A DNA stretch of 64,000 nt from Golubevia sp. BC0850 (GCA_012976225.1 JAAVVG010000015.1:124001-188000), one strand, 5' to 3'. Positions 48,365-60,193 are shown, counted from the stretch's first letter. Numbers and translations: made by a program. Notes: generated by a model from the sequence alone, not told the origin.

Positions 48365-51127
48365 ATGGCGTCAACGTCTGCAAACCCACAAACAGTACCA
48401 ATAACGTTACGAACTTCTTCGCCAACTTCAAGTTTTTCAATCCCAAACGTTCCATACTTAATTCCATCAAATTGGAAGAGATCTCATCTTTCAACCTTAG
48501 TCAATAGACTCTTGAATTCAACAACAACAGCTGGAGATCAAGATGAAGTTACAACCACAACGATTCCATTCGATTTCATCATCGATGGAAACCTTTTAAC
48601 TGGAACCATTGAAAATTATTTGAAGCTCAAAGGTGAATCTGGCGAATCTACTCTGGATATTCAATATTTACCAAGTACGATGCCTCCAAAATATCAAGCT
48701 AGTTTAGAACAGGATGATTGGATTAGTCAGGTGGATGCTAACGTAGATGGGTGAGTCAGGAGAGAAGAGAGAGAGAGGCATAGGCACAGGGAAGAGAGAT
48801 TGCAAGAAAGTGGCAAAGTCAGAGCTCAGAGCAGCCAAGAGAAGTGGGGCTGGCTGGAATTGGATTTCAAAGAAACCGGATTTTCTCTTTCCATTCACTG
48901 CTACTGGTGTAGAGTCATTAAAGCTAGTCTTCGAGGAGAGAACAGAGGGAAGAGACCTTCTTTTCTTCTTCCCACTTACACTCCTCCAGGTTCGAGGAGC
49001 CTACTTCGTGTCCTAAACCGATCCTATCAGTGGAGTGAAGAAACCAATTTTTGTTCCACCTCCTTCTTCGAGTCGACTGGATCCTGACTCTGCCTGCATC
49101 TCTTCCCTTACCCTTCTCCCCCTCACAGCCTCTTCCTAACCTCCTCCTACGATTCAACCTTCAGAATTTTCTCCTCTTCAAACACAACCTCTCCTCTCCA
49201 TACATTTTCAACAAACAATTCAATCTCTTCAAACCCTTCTTTGACTTCAATTTCATGGCTCAATCAATCTCAATCTTCTTCAAGGATAGTCACCGGAGGA
49301 ATGGATGGTCTACTTAGAATCTTTCAAATCGAAGGTTCTTTAGAAAATCATAGCATGGATTTGGATTTAGATTCTGGCAAGAATGTCTCGGGGGAGAGAT
49401 TCAAGACGAATTTGATTTGGACTGGTTTATCTTCAAAATCTTCTGATACTATCACTTCTATTTCAACTTCCAATTCAAAATCCAATGAAAATTCTAAATA
49501 TTTATTAAGTTCTTCAACTGATGGTTCGATTTCTCTATTCGATCTTTCAAATCTCTCTTCCTCTTCCAATTCATTCATTCAACCAGAATTCAAACCCCAT
49601 AACCCACTTGCAGACCCAGAAGAATCAGAAGAAGAAATCGAAATCCAAGATGAAAGATCTAGAAAAAAACGGAAACTTAAGAAATCCTTATCAAAAAAAG
49701 TGATTGAGATTTCAAGGAATCATAGTAAACCTTTAATGACTGTTTGGCATGTTCAACCTTCTTTGGTAAACGTTTGGAATTCTACTAAAGGGAGTGAAAC
49801 TGTTGGAGGTAGGAATTCTAGAGTTTCTAAAGTTATTTTTGGGAAACAGTTGGGAGGAGAAGAAGATGAAGAAGCTTGTTTGGAAAGTTCTTTCTCGAGT
49901 GGTTGGGATGGTTGTGTTAGAGAATGGGATTGGAAAGATGGGGGCAGAGCTAAGGGTTCAAAAGTGAGTTTTTTGGGAGAGATCAATGATAGATTTTGGG
50001 AATCCGATTCCGAAGAGGTCGTCTCTTTGAGATGATGAGAAGGCTTTCGGGAATCTGACCTCGGGTCTGCCTTCTCTTTTTTTGCACCCCATTACTTCTT
50101 CTGCTTCTTTCATCAGTCTTCTGAAAAAACTCTACTTTGCATGGATCAACTACTTCCAACAAATTCTGGTGCTGCCACTCTTGTCACTGGAAACATGGAT
50201 CGAAGTATTTCAGTTTGGGATATGAGGAGTTGTGAGTATAAATCTCTCTCTTTCGTCTTCAAAGTACCACTTCATTTCTCTTTTCCATTCCGTTCCATTT
50301 GTCTTGCTTCTACTCCTCTATTTTCGCATTTGCTACCTCTCTTGTTCTCGTCCCCCACCCCCCCCCAAACAATTGCGGATCTTCGTAAGCTTCCATCTTC
50401 ATCCCAGAAAGGAAGTATCAGTAAGATTGCGCGTAGACGAAAGAAATTTCTTACATACATATTACCAACCCAGTTTGAGGTCTCGATTTCAATTTCTTCA
50501 AACGATCGATGTGCCATAGAAGTGGTTGGACATTTTTTTCATGTTCCACTTTGACTACTCTCTCCCTTTCCATTTCTTCTTTTCCTATCTTCGCCTTTCT
50601 CTTTCATCGCCTCTGTTTTATCCCTTTTTCTTCTATTCTCCCTTTCCTCTCCTTTTCGCTACCGCCCCGAGAAAGCCTTTTCGACAACAATCGACCAGAA
50701 GCTGACACTCAATTCTTTCTCTCCCTATTCTCTTTTCTCCTCTTTCTTTTCTCAATTCACTTCTCCGATCCTCAAAGCCACCACAAATATCTCCCTTCAC
50801 CTTCCATCAGCTCACACTCATCCAGTCTCAACAATACGGTGTCATCCAACTTCTTCTCATCTCTTCTCTTCCGGTTCTCATGATGGGGCCGTCAAGATTT
50901 GGGATATCAGATCAAGCAAACAAGCTCTATTCTCCCTTAGTTCTGAAAACTTTGAAACCAATGGGAAAGAGTCAAACGGAAAGAAGGTGAAGAAGAATGG
51001 GAAAATCGAGGGAGTTGGAGGGAAAGTTCTGACGATGGATTGGACTAAAGATGGTCAGACTATCGTTTGTGGTGGTGAAGATAAGAAACTCAAGGTTTGG
51101 AGAGGAGAGGGAATCGGGAAGAAGATG
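48365..51127 (+). CDS. YTM1: Ribosome biogenesis WD-repeat protein Ytm1 (WDR12)
   Basis: Ytm1 works with Erb1 and Nop7 (PeBoW complex) in 60S maturation and is removed by midasin. Four exons (48365-48750, 49129-49963, 50117-50231, 50778-51127) total 1,686 nt, or 561 residues. The N-terminal NLE/MIDO domain spans about residues 20-125 (NVPYLIPSNWKRSHLSTLVN, IDGNLLTGTIENYL, YLPSTMPPKYQ, LEQDDWISQVD). WD repeats follow (SSYDSTFRIF, VTGGMDGLLRIF, SSSTDGSISLFDLS, GWDGCVREWDW, GNMDRSISVWDMRS, GSHDGAVKIWDIRS, CGGEDKKLKVWRG). An acidic-then-basic insert (EESEEEIEIQDERSRKKRK) lies between repeats. Glu94 sits seven residues before the domain's conserved Tyr101, where Rsa4 has its MIDAS-binding glutamate. 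Introns 1 and 3 are long (378 and 546 nt). Confidence 0.95.
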
Positions 51128-51609
51128 ATGTAGTTTAGGGTAGGAGTTCGGAGTATGGAAGAGATGTGGAAGGGGGTCGATTTCGAATGTTCCAAACACT
51201 CCTAGACTTCATGTAGCCGTCATTTACTTTTACAATACAGCATTTTTCTCGTTTCTTTTCAAGGAAAAGGTCTGGTGAGACGAATTTGGATCGTTAGAAG
51301 CGAACGGGGTGGGAAAATCTTGAGCTTCTCCTTAAGTGGTTTAGGTGCACCGAGAGAAATTGCATCTTCTGATTCGACCGAGTGATAGTCTTTGTATTCA
51401 ATCTTAAGTGATGGAGTTTGCAGATCTGAAAAGGTCTGTCTCTTTTGCGGGAGAGAAGGAGGAATCAGGTTAATCACTTCTTCTTCCGAACCAATCATCC
51501 CGATCTCTCTTTCTTCTTTGATTCTTTCTTCCTTTAAATCAAATTCAATCTCAACCTCAACCTGAGACCGCAACTTTCTTCTCTACCCAATCCACAATCC
51601 AGCAACAGG
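51128..51609. other. Intergenic region after YTM1
   Basis: Nothing is firmly supported. A minus-strand open frame ending at 51259 would start at an ATG near 51495 and encode about 79 residues (MIGSEEEVINLIPPSLPQKR at its start). It has no recognised domain and is not called as a gene. Confidence 0.3.
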
Positions 51610-53715
51610 ATGGTCGACCCAATCAAGTTCCTGCCTTCCGAGATTCTGAGTTCATTTTTCTCTCTTCTCTCCACCCCGACCATCTCAACTTCTAGTGGAG
51701 TCTCTCGAGATTGGAGAATACGGATGCTGACGGATACAGCTCACCCAAAGGTGGTAGATCTGTCTCACCCAACGAGCAACCCTCTTCAAAAAACAAACTC
51801 AAAATTACTGCTGGACGAGATGGAAACCATCAAGCTCATCCATCGCTTCGTCTCTTCGCACACGAGAAGTTGGATCTCAATGTAGCCTGCTTCTGGAAGA
51901 GCTTTCAAAAAGCAATAGACGAGAGAGAAGGCTTTCCTTTAATTCCGACTTTTCACGATCTGATGGGAATGACCTACCGATTCATCTCACTTCTCACGAC
52001 CCTCTGCACAGCTTCAGGTGGCAATCTGGAGTCACTCTCCACAGAGCTCTAATTCAATAATCTGGCGGGGGAGTCTTTTCAATCGATGGAGGACAGACTC
52101 ATCTTCTGGCGTCGGTCTGCAGCTGCTTTCAGCTCAAATATGATGGAGGGACTTTTGGACAATCAGGCCACTCTCCTGCCAAAGCTGCGAATCCTTCAAT
52201 TCAAAATTCAATTTCCGTTCTCTCTGAAGTCCGTGTCGGAAGCTGATGCCGGAAAGATCAAACTTCACTTTCACTTCAAGAGGTCATCGATGTTTGAGTA
52301 TCTTCCAGCTCAACATTAATAGAAATCAATCTGGGAGATTCCGATGATGATACAGGAATAGAAGAGGACTTCGAATTCTTAGGACCGGCGAGGTTTGACA
52401 AAGAGGTCTGCTTCGCCCAGCTTGCGGATCTACGTCTGAATGGAGGCGGCCTGCACTTCTTGGACTTCTTCTCATCTTCCAATTTCGAGAATCATAAGGA
52501 CCTACGCCTCAACCCAAGCAGCCGGAAGTCTAGTCAGACATTAGGTCAACTCAAGCTTATTCGACCCATTGATTTATTTGAATAGTTTTATTTCAGGGTG
52601 GCTCCTTGGTGATGGAAAGCTGAATGGGCTCCAAGCTATAGCTTAAGGAACTGTATCTCTATCCAATGGGGTATCTGGAACAATTGGAAAATACTGGTTC
52701 TGGAAATGGTGACTCAGAGAACAGGAAAAAAGAGAAGGGGAGTGGGATACACTTTGAAAAATTAGTTTGGTTTGTACACTGAGATAATTAATTGGGTGAT
52801 TTAATTTGGGTCTGAAATGTAAAACAAAACTCGGGAATGAAACTTGAGAGACGATGGTTGGGAATTTGGTTTCGAATAGATAAAAATAAAAACAAAAATA
52901 AAAATAAAAATTGAAAACGAATGTGAGGTTTGATTCTTTGAATCGGGTTTGAGATTTGAGACTTCTTGCTTTCTCTTCTTGACTTTCCCTACTGCTCTTC
53001 TGAGGCAAAGGAGGATAGGTCTGAAGACGTGGAAGAGGAAGGAGAAATGATTGGATCTGGAAGATTGGGAATTCTTTATATTCGACCCATGCTCAGGTCA
53101 ATCGCTTCCTCCCTTAATTCCCTCAAGTTCACAGACTTCTTGGACAAAACGAAGTCCTCGGAAGGACAAGGATCGGAACCGATCCAGCAGCAGGCCTCTA
53201 GTCTAGAACAGGAATCGGAATCGATCCAGCTGCACGCCCTGACTTCACTTCGACTCCACGAGTGCTCTCCCTCTTTCACTCGAAACCTGTTGAAGGATTT
53301 CGTCTGTCCCAGCCTCGATGAAGTCTCTGTCACCAATGGTTCGGCTTCAACTTGGGAAGACTATCTAGACTTCATCAAGTCCCATTCTTCTATCCTACGT
53401 AGAGTGAGCTTTGGCGTGAGAGGAACGGAGGAGATCAGCTTAGGCAGGAGTTCCCGAATCGAAGGAAAGGAAGTACTGACAGTAAGTAAAGTCAGAAGCA
53501 TAAATTTTGGAGATGTTCTCACTTACAAAGCAATAGAAGACTGTCTATCCAGGTTCTACTTTCCCAAATTGGAATACGTTTACTTCGGGCGCATTTCATC
53601 AGAAAGAAATTCCGAGGAAGTTCTCCGCATTAACGAATTTCTCAAATCAAATGCTCCACTGTTGAAAACCCAGTGCTTTCTCTACGTTCCAAAGGAAACG
53701 GAGAGGGCGGGGTAG
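51610..53715 (+). pseudogene. Disrupted F-box protein gene with a leucine-rich C-terminal half
   Basis: The start is a good F-box (MVDPIKFLPSEILSSFFSLL, then SGVSRDWRIRMLTDTAHPKVV). The frame stops at 51883-51885, while coding-like sequence continues in the next frame (EKLDLNVACFWKSFQKAIDE, about 51865-51925) to a stop near 52050. More blocks follow in other frames (LLPKLRILQFKIQFPFSLKS, about 52165-52225; INLGDSDDDTGIEEDFEFLG, about 52325-52385; LADLRLNGGGLHFLDFFSSS). After an AT-rich 0.4-kb stretch, a 230-residue frame (about 53000-53715) carries LRR-like spacing (LHALTSLRLHECSPSF, CPSLDEVSVTNGS, FPKLEYVYFGRISS). At least two frame changes have no plausible introns, so I call it a pseudogene. 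A living gene with unrecognised exons remains possible. Confidence 0.5.
52575..52960. other. AT-rich stretch inside the disrupted F-box gene
   Basis: About 390 bases with no coding signal separate the two halves of the F-box gene. They include an A/T-rich run of repeated AAAAT units (about 52878-52914). This may be an inserted short element or a decayed exon; no terminal repeats or target-site duplication could be made out. Confidence 0.35.
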
Positions 53716-54364
53716 AGTTTCAAGCAAGTGAGATTTAGGACAGCAAAGAAGGCAGTTCAGTAGCAGCTCAAGTTTCAGAATCACACCTATCTTTGTCTAT
53801 CCGGAAGATCTAGAGAGACCATTTTTGAGGTGAGTCCAAATGTATCGCGTCTGGGATCTTCAAACTATGTATCGCGTCGTGTCGTGAGGCAGTGACAGGT
53901 CAGCCGATTATCCCCCCCCTCCTCCGCCCTGATCTCGACTGCTGACGCTTGTTTGGATTTGCCTTTGTGATTGACAGCCTGCTCTGAAATTGGGGTTTTG
54001 CGTGCCCTTCCGTAAGAAGAATTGTGTTAGCGCCACCTCGTCGACGAATCGCCTCGAACTCGAATTCCAATCCGCCTCCAAATCTTCTCCTCTTCTCTGG
54101 TCAGCCATCCTATCATTTTCCGTGTGTGTAAGTGCTCTAAAAACCAATCTGATCTCAAAAATGCGTTGAGCATCAAAGGCATGTCATTCCAACCTCGTCG
54201 ACTCCAACCTTCCAGTCGTCGCTCGAAAAGGTATAAAAGAGGCTTACCTTCCCTCTCTTTTCTTATCTCCCTCATCTCAACAAATCTTTTCTTCAGCTCT
54301 CTCAACTTCTTTCTCCTCCTCAAGCCTCAAACAAAACCACCCAACTCTCTCTTCTCTACCCAAA
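53716..54364 (+). promoter_or_regulatory. Upstream region of the hydrophobin gene
   Basis: No gene is supported here. The last 130 bases form a CT-rich leader, as in strongly expressed fungal genes. A C-run occurs at about 53911-53922. Confidence 0.45.
54232..54239 (+). promoter_or_regulatory. TATA box of the hydrophobin gene
   Basis: TATAAAAG lies about 125-133 bases before the hydrophobin ATG. It is the clearest TATA element in the window and fits a highly expressed, stage-regulated gene. Confidence 0.65.
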
Positions 54365-54824
54365 ATGCAATTCTCTTCAATTCTCTTCGCTCTAGTCGCC
54401 ATCGCCACCGTCTCTGTCGCAGCTCTTCCTCAAGCCGAATCTTCCAGTCAAGGATCTTGCTCCACTGGAACCGCCCAGTGTTGTGAATCGGTCCACGATG
54501 GAGCCGACGCTCAATCCCTCGCCTCTTTGATCGGTCTCAACGACGTGGTGGGACAAGTCGGACTCAACTGCGTGAGTTTGAAGAGTTTGGTTTGGGGGCT
54601 TAATTCTCAAAACCTCGTGTTGATGGATCTCATCAGTCAAGATGAGTCTTTCACCGACGTTTGAATTATTCTCTTCTTCGCCCTCTCTTTATTCTCTCTC
54701 ACAGAACCAAATTCCAGTCAATGTCGTCGGAGCCTCGGCTGCAGTTTCCAACTCATGCAAAAACACTGCTGTCTGCTGTACTGGAAATGAGTCCAATGGG
54801 TTAATTCAAACTTCTTGCACGTGA
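54365..54824 (+). CDS. Class I hydrophobin
   Basis: Hydrophobins are small secreted amphipathic proteins that coat aerial hyphae and spores. Two exons (54365-54571, 54705-54824) give 108 residues. A signal peptide (MQFSSILFALVAIATVSVAA) leads to eight cysteines at about 32, 39, 40, 69, 87, 93, 94 and 107. This is the C-CC-C-C-CC-C order with spacings 6, 28, 17, 5 and 12, within the class I range. The intron falls directly after the fourth cysteine. Hydrophobin length and spacing are normal and the gene looks intact. Confidence 0.95.
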
Positions 54825-55532
54825 TTATCCCTTCTTGCTTCCGAGAACCGTCTCATCGAAAGAGAGGTTCCCCCTTACTAATCTCCTTTACTGATCCTCA
54901 TTCTGTCTCGCTTCTTCACCTCTACAGCCCTCTTTCCGTCAACTAAGGATCTTAGCTGTCTTTGATTCTCGTGTCTTCCGGCCTCTTGTACCTCTATACC
55001 CTCAAGCTACTTCTAGTTAATTTGAACTCGTTCTTCTAATTTATTGAATCGTTGAACTCATTGATTAGTATTCTCAAATCCGAGATCTGAGATCCGAGAC
55101 TGCGACCGTACTACGAACGTCCTACGACTACCTACTAGTACGCACGAGTCAAGTCGACAAGATGAATCTAGAATTCTAAATCTCTCCCCTCTTCTCGTTT
55201 CTTTTCTAAAGTTGCAGTCCCATAATAGCTAATTTTGAAATTGAGCATAGCTTTTGGTAGGTATCAGGATGCGCAATCTTTGATCACCTTTCCTCAGTCA
55301 ACACTTTTTCCAGCACCGCCACCCAATTTCAAATAATGGACACCTCATCGCCTCATTCATTCGATGCGGCTCGAGAGATGACTGTGAGATGAATCTGATC
55401 TTCTTTGAGATCCCTTTCTCACCTTTTCCCTATTTCCCTCCTCTCCTCCCCGCCTTTCTTCCGACTCTTATCTCGAAATCGATCTCAAGTCTCTCTTCTC
55501 CATTCGAATCGCCACCGCAAGATCTAATCAGC
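54825..55532. other. Intergenic region between the hydrophobin and the small membrane protein
   Basis: No complete gene is supported. An ATG at 55336 opens 16 codons (MDTSSPHSFDAAREMT) ending at a GTGAGA donor. No acceptor that keeps the downstream frame was found, so it is not joined to the next gene. Confidence 0.3.
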
Positions 55533-55974
55533 ATGCAATCTTTGATTCTGTTACTTCGAGACCATCATGAAGAACACTATCGCCACAAAGGTCTTACTGG
55601 AAATGACATTGCCATCATTGTTGTTGGTGAGTGACGAACAGACGAAAAGAAGAGTAGGCCACGAGCAAAGAGCCACCCACGGTGGTCGAGAACAGCGAAG
55701 GTTCATGACATCCAGTAGCTTATTCGACTCTTTTGTCTCAATCTCTTCTCCAATAGTCATTGTTGGCACACTTCTCTTGATCATCCTCGCCCTGGTTTTC
55801 TACAGAATCAGACGTTCACGTCGCCTTACCCCCCAGGTCCCACTAGTAGCCAGAGAAGAGGTTGCAGATGTCGGACCTGCACAATTATGTTTGAGACCCG
55901 GTGAAACAAGTGCTACAAGTCCTGCTGTCGAGTGGAGTGGAGAGGAGGAAAATAGATGGAGCAGGAGAATTTAG
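55533..55974 (+). CDS. Small single-pass membrane protein of unknown function
   Basis: Two exons (55533-55626, 55757-55974) give 103 residues with intact phase. The splice joins the halves of one hydrophobic helix (NDIAIIVV then VIVGTLLLIILALVFY), which argues that the model is real. A strongly basic stop (RIRRSRR) and a polar tail ending EENRWSRRI follow. The N-terminal 30 residues include a His/Glu-rich run (DHHEEHYRHK). The start is uncertain and an upstream exon is possible. I do not recognise the family. Confidence 0.5.
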
Positions 55975-56688
55975 CCTGGCACCTTTTTTCTCGCATCGCC
56001 CGGTTGTTAACTTGTTAAGCATTGATCTTTAAATCTTCTTCCTTTTCAGTAAATTTGACATCTATTTATGTCTCAGGGATATTGAAGATATTCTGCATCT
56101 CAGTCAGAGGGCCAAACGAGAAGATGAGCTTGTAAACATAAAGGAGTTGTTTCTGATGGTTGGTAGTTCATCTTGTAGCAATGTTTACTTCCTTAGAACG
56201 CATGTGCGAGCAATCGAAGATCTCATATCTCATAGCGTCTTCTCAGAGCAGTGGTGATGGGTGAATCGAGCTTCTAAGGAGAGAGAGGGGTGATTTTTTG
56301 TCTTGTATTCGAGGGTGAAGACAATGAAGAGCAAAAGAAATCGACAATATCTGAGTGAGGAGAAAACGAAGCGTAATAAATTTGTGAACCGAGTACAAGA
56401 ACAAAATGTGAAGGAGAATTGTGATGTTGTTTAAGACTTTTTGAGGCAGAGAAGAATGGAGTGTAACGGATTCATTTTGTGAAGGAATTTAAAAGTTGAA
56501 GAATGAAGCCCCGAGAAAACAGAGGAGTGGTGAGGGAGCGAGAGAGTCAGAGAGGGTATAAATTAATTAATTTGAACCCTGACTTTATCGGTCTTTTGCT
56601 GGTCATTTTAGTGTTCGTCATGAGTTTGATCTTTGTAATGAGTTCATGGACTGATTCAGAAGATTGGAATGGGTAGGTGATCATCAAG
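55975..56688. other. Convergent intergenic region
   Basis: No gene is supported between the small membrane protein (+) and the coiled-coil gene (-). A TATAAATTAATTAA-like run at about 56556-56570 is probably only AT-rich 3' sequence. Confidence 0.3.
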
Positions 56689-59600
56689 TTACGTTGGTAC
56701 TCTTCTAACAACGTTAGCAGTTCCAATTAACCAGCCTATCCAACCAATTCCAGCTCCAACGTTTCCATTTCCACTTCCAAGATCCAACGTAGGGGTTAAA
56801 GAGTTCGCTAGATTCCAAGCTTTTGGATCTTCAAAGAGAGAGCTTGCAGTGATATGATAATGAGTTGAAGAGGGTAACAAGACTCGTGAGAAGAGCATTC
56901 CAGTAATGAAAATAGCAGCACCTCCTACTGCTACACTAACTGCAACATTTTCTTGAGGTCTACTTTTGAGATTCGAAGATTTGGAGGAGGAAGAAGTTTG
57001 GATTGGACCAATTGCTTTCGCAGCTGTTGTACCCATGGAGCGGAAGAATTGAGATGCTGATCCGATGAGATGACTGCTGTTGTCTCTAGAGGTTTCATTT
57101 ACTTTTGGAGGAAGTTCTTTGATCCTCTTCTCGAGGACGTGGCATCTTATACCTAATTTGTCACTTAATTGATTGTAGATTTCTTCTTCCGTTGGTCCAT
57201 CTCCAACGATGTCTGCAACTCCGTTAGCAAAGGCTGCTTTCTGACGTTGAACCCAAGTGGACTGTTCTAGGGTAGAGGTAGAAGAGCTTGGACCCATCTC
57301 TCCAACCTTGGAGCTTGATATCTTGGGATGAGAATTGGAAATGATCTCTTTCTCCAGCTCATCTGTCTTGGCCGCTAGCTGCTTCTCGACTTGCTTTGAG
57401 ACTTCGGCTTCATCGTAAGTTGGCAGAGCTAGGTCTGGCTCGTGACTTGAACCTGAGCCTGAAATTCGACCGCGGGCCTGGTAATGAAAGAGTGGGAGAG
57501 ACGAAGAAGAAAAAGTTAGAGACGGAGTCGATAGCCTTGATTGTCTACTTAAAGCCAAGGGAGAAAACCCACCTTTCCATTCCTCTTCTTGGTATACGTC
57601 ACTTGGTAGACTGATCCCGTACTAGTGTCACCTTCTTCCGTACCATCCTCCGATTGTCCTTCGTTGCTTGTCTTACTGAGTCGATCTATTTGATGCATCC
57701 TTGCGATCTCAGAACCCAAAGTTTTGGAGAGAGAAGCAGGCACACTGGAAGTAGATCTTTCATGACCAATCATTCCACCATTCTCGTTCGCTAATTCTTG
57801 AATCTGAACTTCTTGTTGAGAGTTGATGACCTCTAGTTCCTTGAATTGTGTTCTCAATTCATCTAAATGGAATTCCAAATCTCTAGAAGCAGCGAGCCGA
57901 GATTCTAACTCTTCGTTGATCTTTTCTAAAGAGTTCTTAGAGGATTGCCACTGTGTAATTGTTATTGGGTAGGGTAGAAAGGACAAGATCATTAGAAAAT
58001 AGGGAAAAATCAATGTCAATGTTTAGAACGCTACTTACCAAATCGGCTTCCTTCTCATGCTCAGCGACCAGGCCTTTGAGATGAGAAAGTTCAGTCTCCA
58101 GAGTGTTGATCAGAGCGTTGATCTTTGTGTTCTCAGCTGTAATTGAACCAGCAGAAGGAGACAACGGATGGTCAATTTTCCGAGTGAGAGTTGGTCTAGA
58201 ATCGAACGTCGAGGGGCATACATTCGATGTATTCTCACAATCTCCTGTCTACTCACCAGTCAATTGTTCTATATTGGCCTTTTGACTATCCACCAATTCC
58301 TTAGTTTTCTTCTCCTCCGCCTCCAACTTCTTAGTCTTATCTTTCACTTCCGTCAAATTATAACCAAGATCCAAATTCTCATTTTTAAAGTCCGCCAATT
58401 CCTTTCTCTTACTTTCCAAATTTTTCTTAGAAGCCTCATTTTCATTCTGAATAATGGCCATTTGACTTTCAAAGTATTCATTTTGAGATTCAGAATCTTT
58501 CTTTGAACTCGATAGTTTGTTTTCCAATTCATAGACCTTAGATTTAAGACTTTCGATGATTTCATTAGCTTCAGAATTACTATCTTGATGTTGATTTGAA
58601 CGTAATATATGAGAAGGAGAACCTAAAGAACCAAAACCTTGATAAGTAGAATCTCCATCGAGACTTGGACTTGCACCTCTACTTGAAGAACCTTGATTTG
58701 GAATGACTCTGTCCCAAGCATCCTCTCTTTCATTATCCTCTCTATAGGCATTCGGACTTGTAGCTCTAGGATATTGAAACCCAGCACTTCCAGTTGAAAC
58801 ACTTCTTGGGAATTGAGGAGGAGAAGTCATACTATCATCTCCATCGCTTTCATTTCCAAAGCCAGTCACAGAAGTTGGCTGAGAAGTGTTTCTCTGTCTA
58901 GGTCCTCTGCTTGAAGATTCACCAAATCCGAAACTTGCACTTCTTCCACTACCGAAAGCAGATCCTCCCTCATTTCCATTGACGTCAGTACTGCTTTGAC
59001 GTCTAGCTCTTCCAGCACTGATAGCAGGAGGAGCGGCCTTTCTTGACCAAGCAGTTGGAGGAGCCTTCAATTTCCCCTTCCCCCTTAAGATTTCCTTCTC
59101 TTCTTGAATCCCATTTGAGTTCCTCTCTTCCGTACTGATTCTTCTCTCTCCACTCTTCCTGCCTCCTTTCTTTGAAGTGTCTTGAGGAGGAGCAGATCCA
59201 CCTCTACCCTTCAAAGGCGAAGCGGGATCCGAAGTTGTAAATCCTCTCTTTGGAGTTGAAGATCTTTCGAAAGGTTCTGGAGTTTTTCTACCCTGATCTA
59301 AACCTTCCTTGGAAGTTGAAGAAGGGAAACGGAACCCGCTTGAACGTTGTCTAGGTAAAGTTTTCTTAGGATGATCTTCTTCACCAGAATGATCAACTGA
59401 ACTATCATCATCTTCAGAAGATGAGCCAGTAGTTGCATCTGAAATCACCTCTTGAAGGTTTTCCGTCAATTCTGCTTCGGTATTGTTGGCAGCTGAATCT
59501 AAAGTCATAATCAGCTTGACCAGGTTATCTTCTGAAAGTTGAACCGAAGGATTGGCACTTGCGAAGGTTTGAATGTAAGTTAAAGATTCGGGTAAAATGA

Positions 59601-60193
59601 TAGCTTGACCTTTGGTTTGTTCGAATTCAATTAGAACTTTTGGTAAATCTGAAGCTTGGATGTATCTCTTTCCTTGAGTCGACTCATTCCCTTCTTCGTC
59701 CGAGAAATCACTGGTAACAGCAAACTTCTCGTATAGAGAAGTTACTAGCTCCTCTATGTCTTGAATAGATCTGCGAGAATTGGCATCGGATCTCTGTTGA
59801 AGTCTGGCTCTCTCTTCTGGAGCACGGAGGTGAGAGGAAGAGGTATCTTGGGCTTCGTCCATACCAACAGAGGTCTGCGAATGGGATGAATGTAGAAGAT
59901 GGGAATATGAGAACAGAACTGGAAGGAATTGGGCAGGCCATCTGAACTGTGGGTGACCTTGGATTCCATTGTCCCACCCTCATCACGCTCCCCTTTGCCA
60001 CCCTTCATCTGCAAACAAACGCCCACTCGATGCGATTTGTACTCACTGCTTGTGAGCTCTGAGTCAACTGTTCACCATCCCTCTGAGATCCCTGATCGAA
60101 ACTAAGATCTTGAGTGTTGTCTGTTGAATGAGAGGTATCTCCAAAATCCAGTTCTGAACCGGAATGATCCAATTGGTTTGGACTTTGATCCAT
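56689..60193 (-). CDS. Coiled-coil, tail-anchored membrane protein; KASH/Kms-like candidate
   Basis: Five exons (60193-60047, 59874-58257, 58136-58039, 57950-57573, 57477-56689) total 3,030 nt, or 1,009 residues. The order is a polar start, then a helical domain with EF-hand-like spacing (about 75-170: IEELVTSLYEKFAV, LPKVLIEFEQTKG, LVKLIMTLDSA). A Ser/Arg-rich disordered region and a long coiled coil follow (about 490-700: NEIIESLKSKVYELENKLSS through LEFHLDELRTQFKELEVI). After a short globular part (RQKAAFANGVADIVGDGPTEEE) comes one C-terminal helix (VAVGGAAIFITGMLFSRVLL). A tail of about 55 residues ends WIGWLIGTANVVRRVPT. The EF-hand-like, coiled-coil, C-terminal TM and short tail layout, with a terminal Pro near the end, resembles nuclear-envelope KASH proteins such as KASH5 or fission yeast Kms1/Kms2. 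That link is an inference from architecture, not from matched residues. Confidence 0.75.

Noticed and set aside
50232-50777. Box C/D snoRNA in the long YTM1 intron
   Set aside because: No RTGATGA box C with a matching CTGA box D and terminal stem could be found by reading; only the odd intron length remains as a hint.
51259-51573. Small minus-strand gene after YTM1
   Set aside because: The first codon of the long frame is not ATG; the 79-residue remainder has no domain or splice support.
52878-52914. Retroposon poly-A tail (AAAAT units) in the F-box locus
   Set aside because: No upstream body with internal promoter or reverse-transcriptase coding, and no target duplication was found; left as an unexplained AT-rich stretch.
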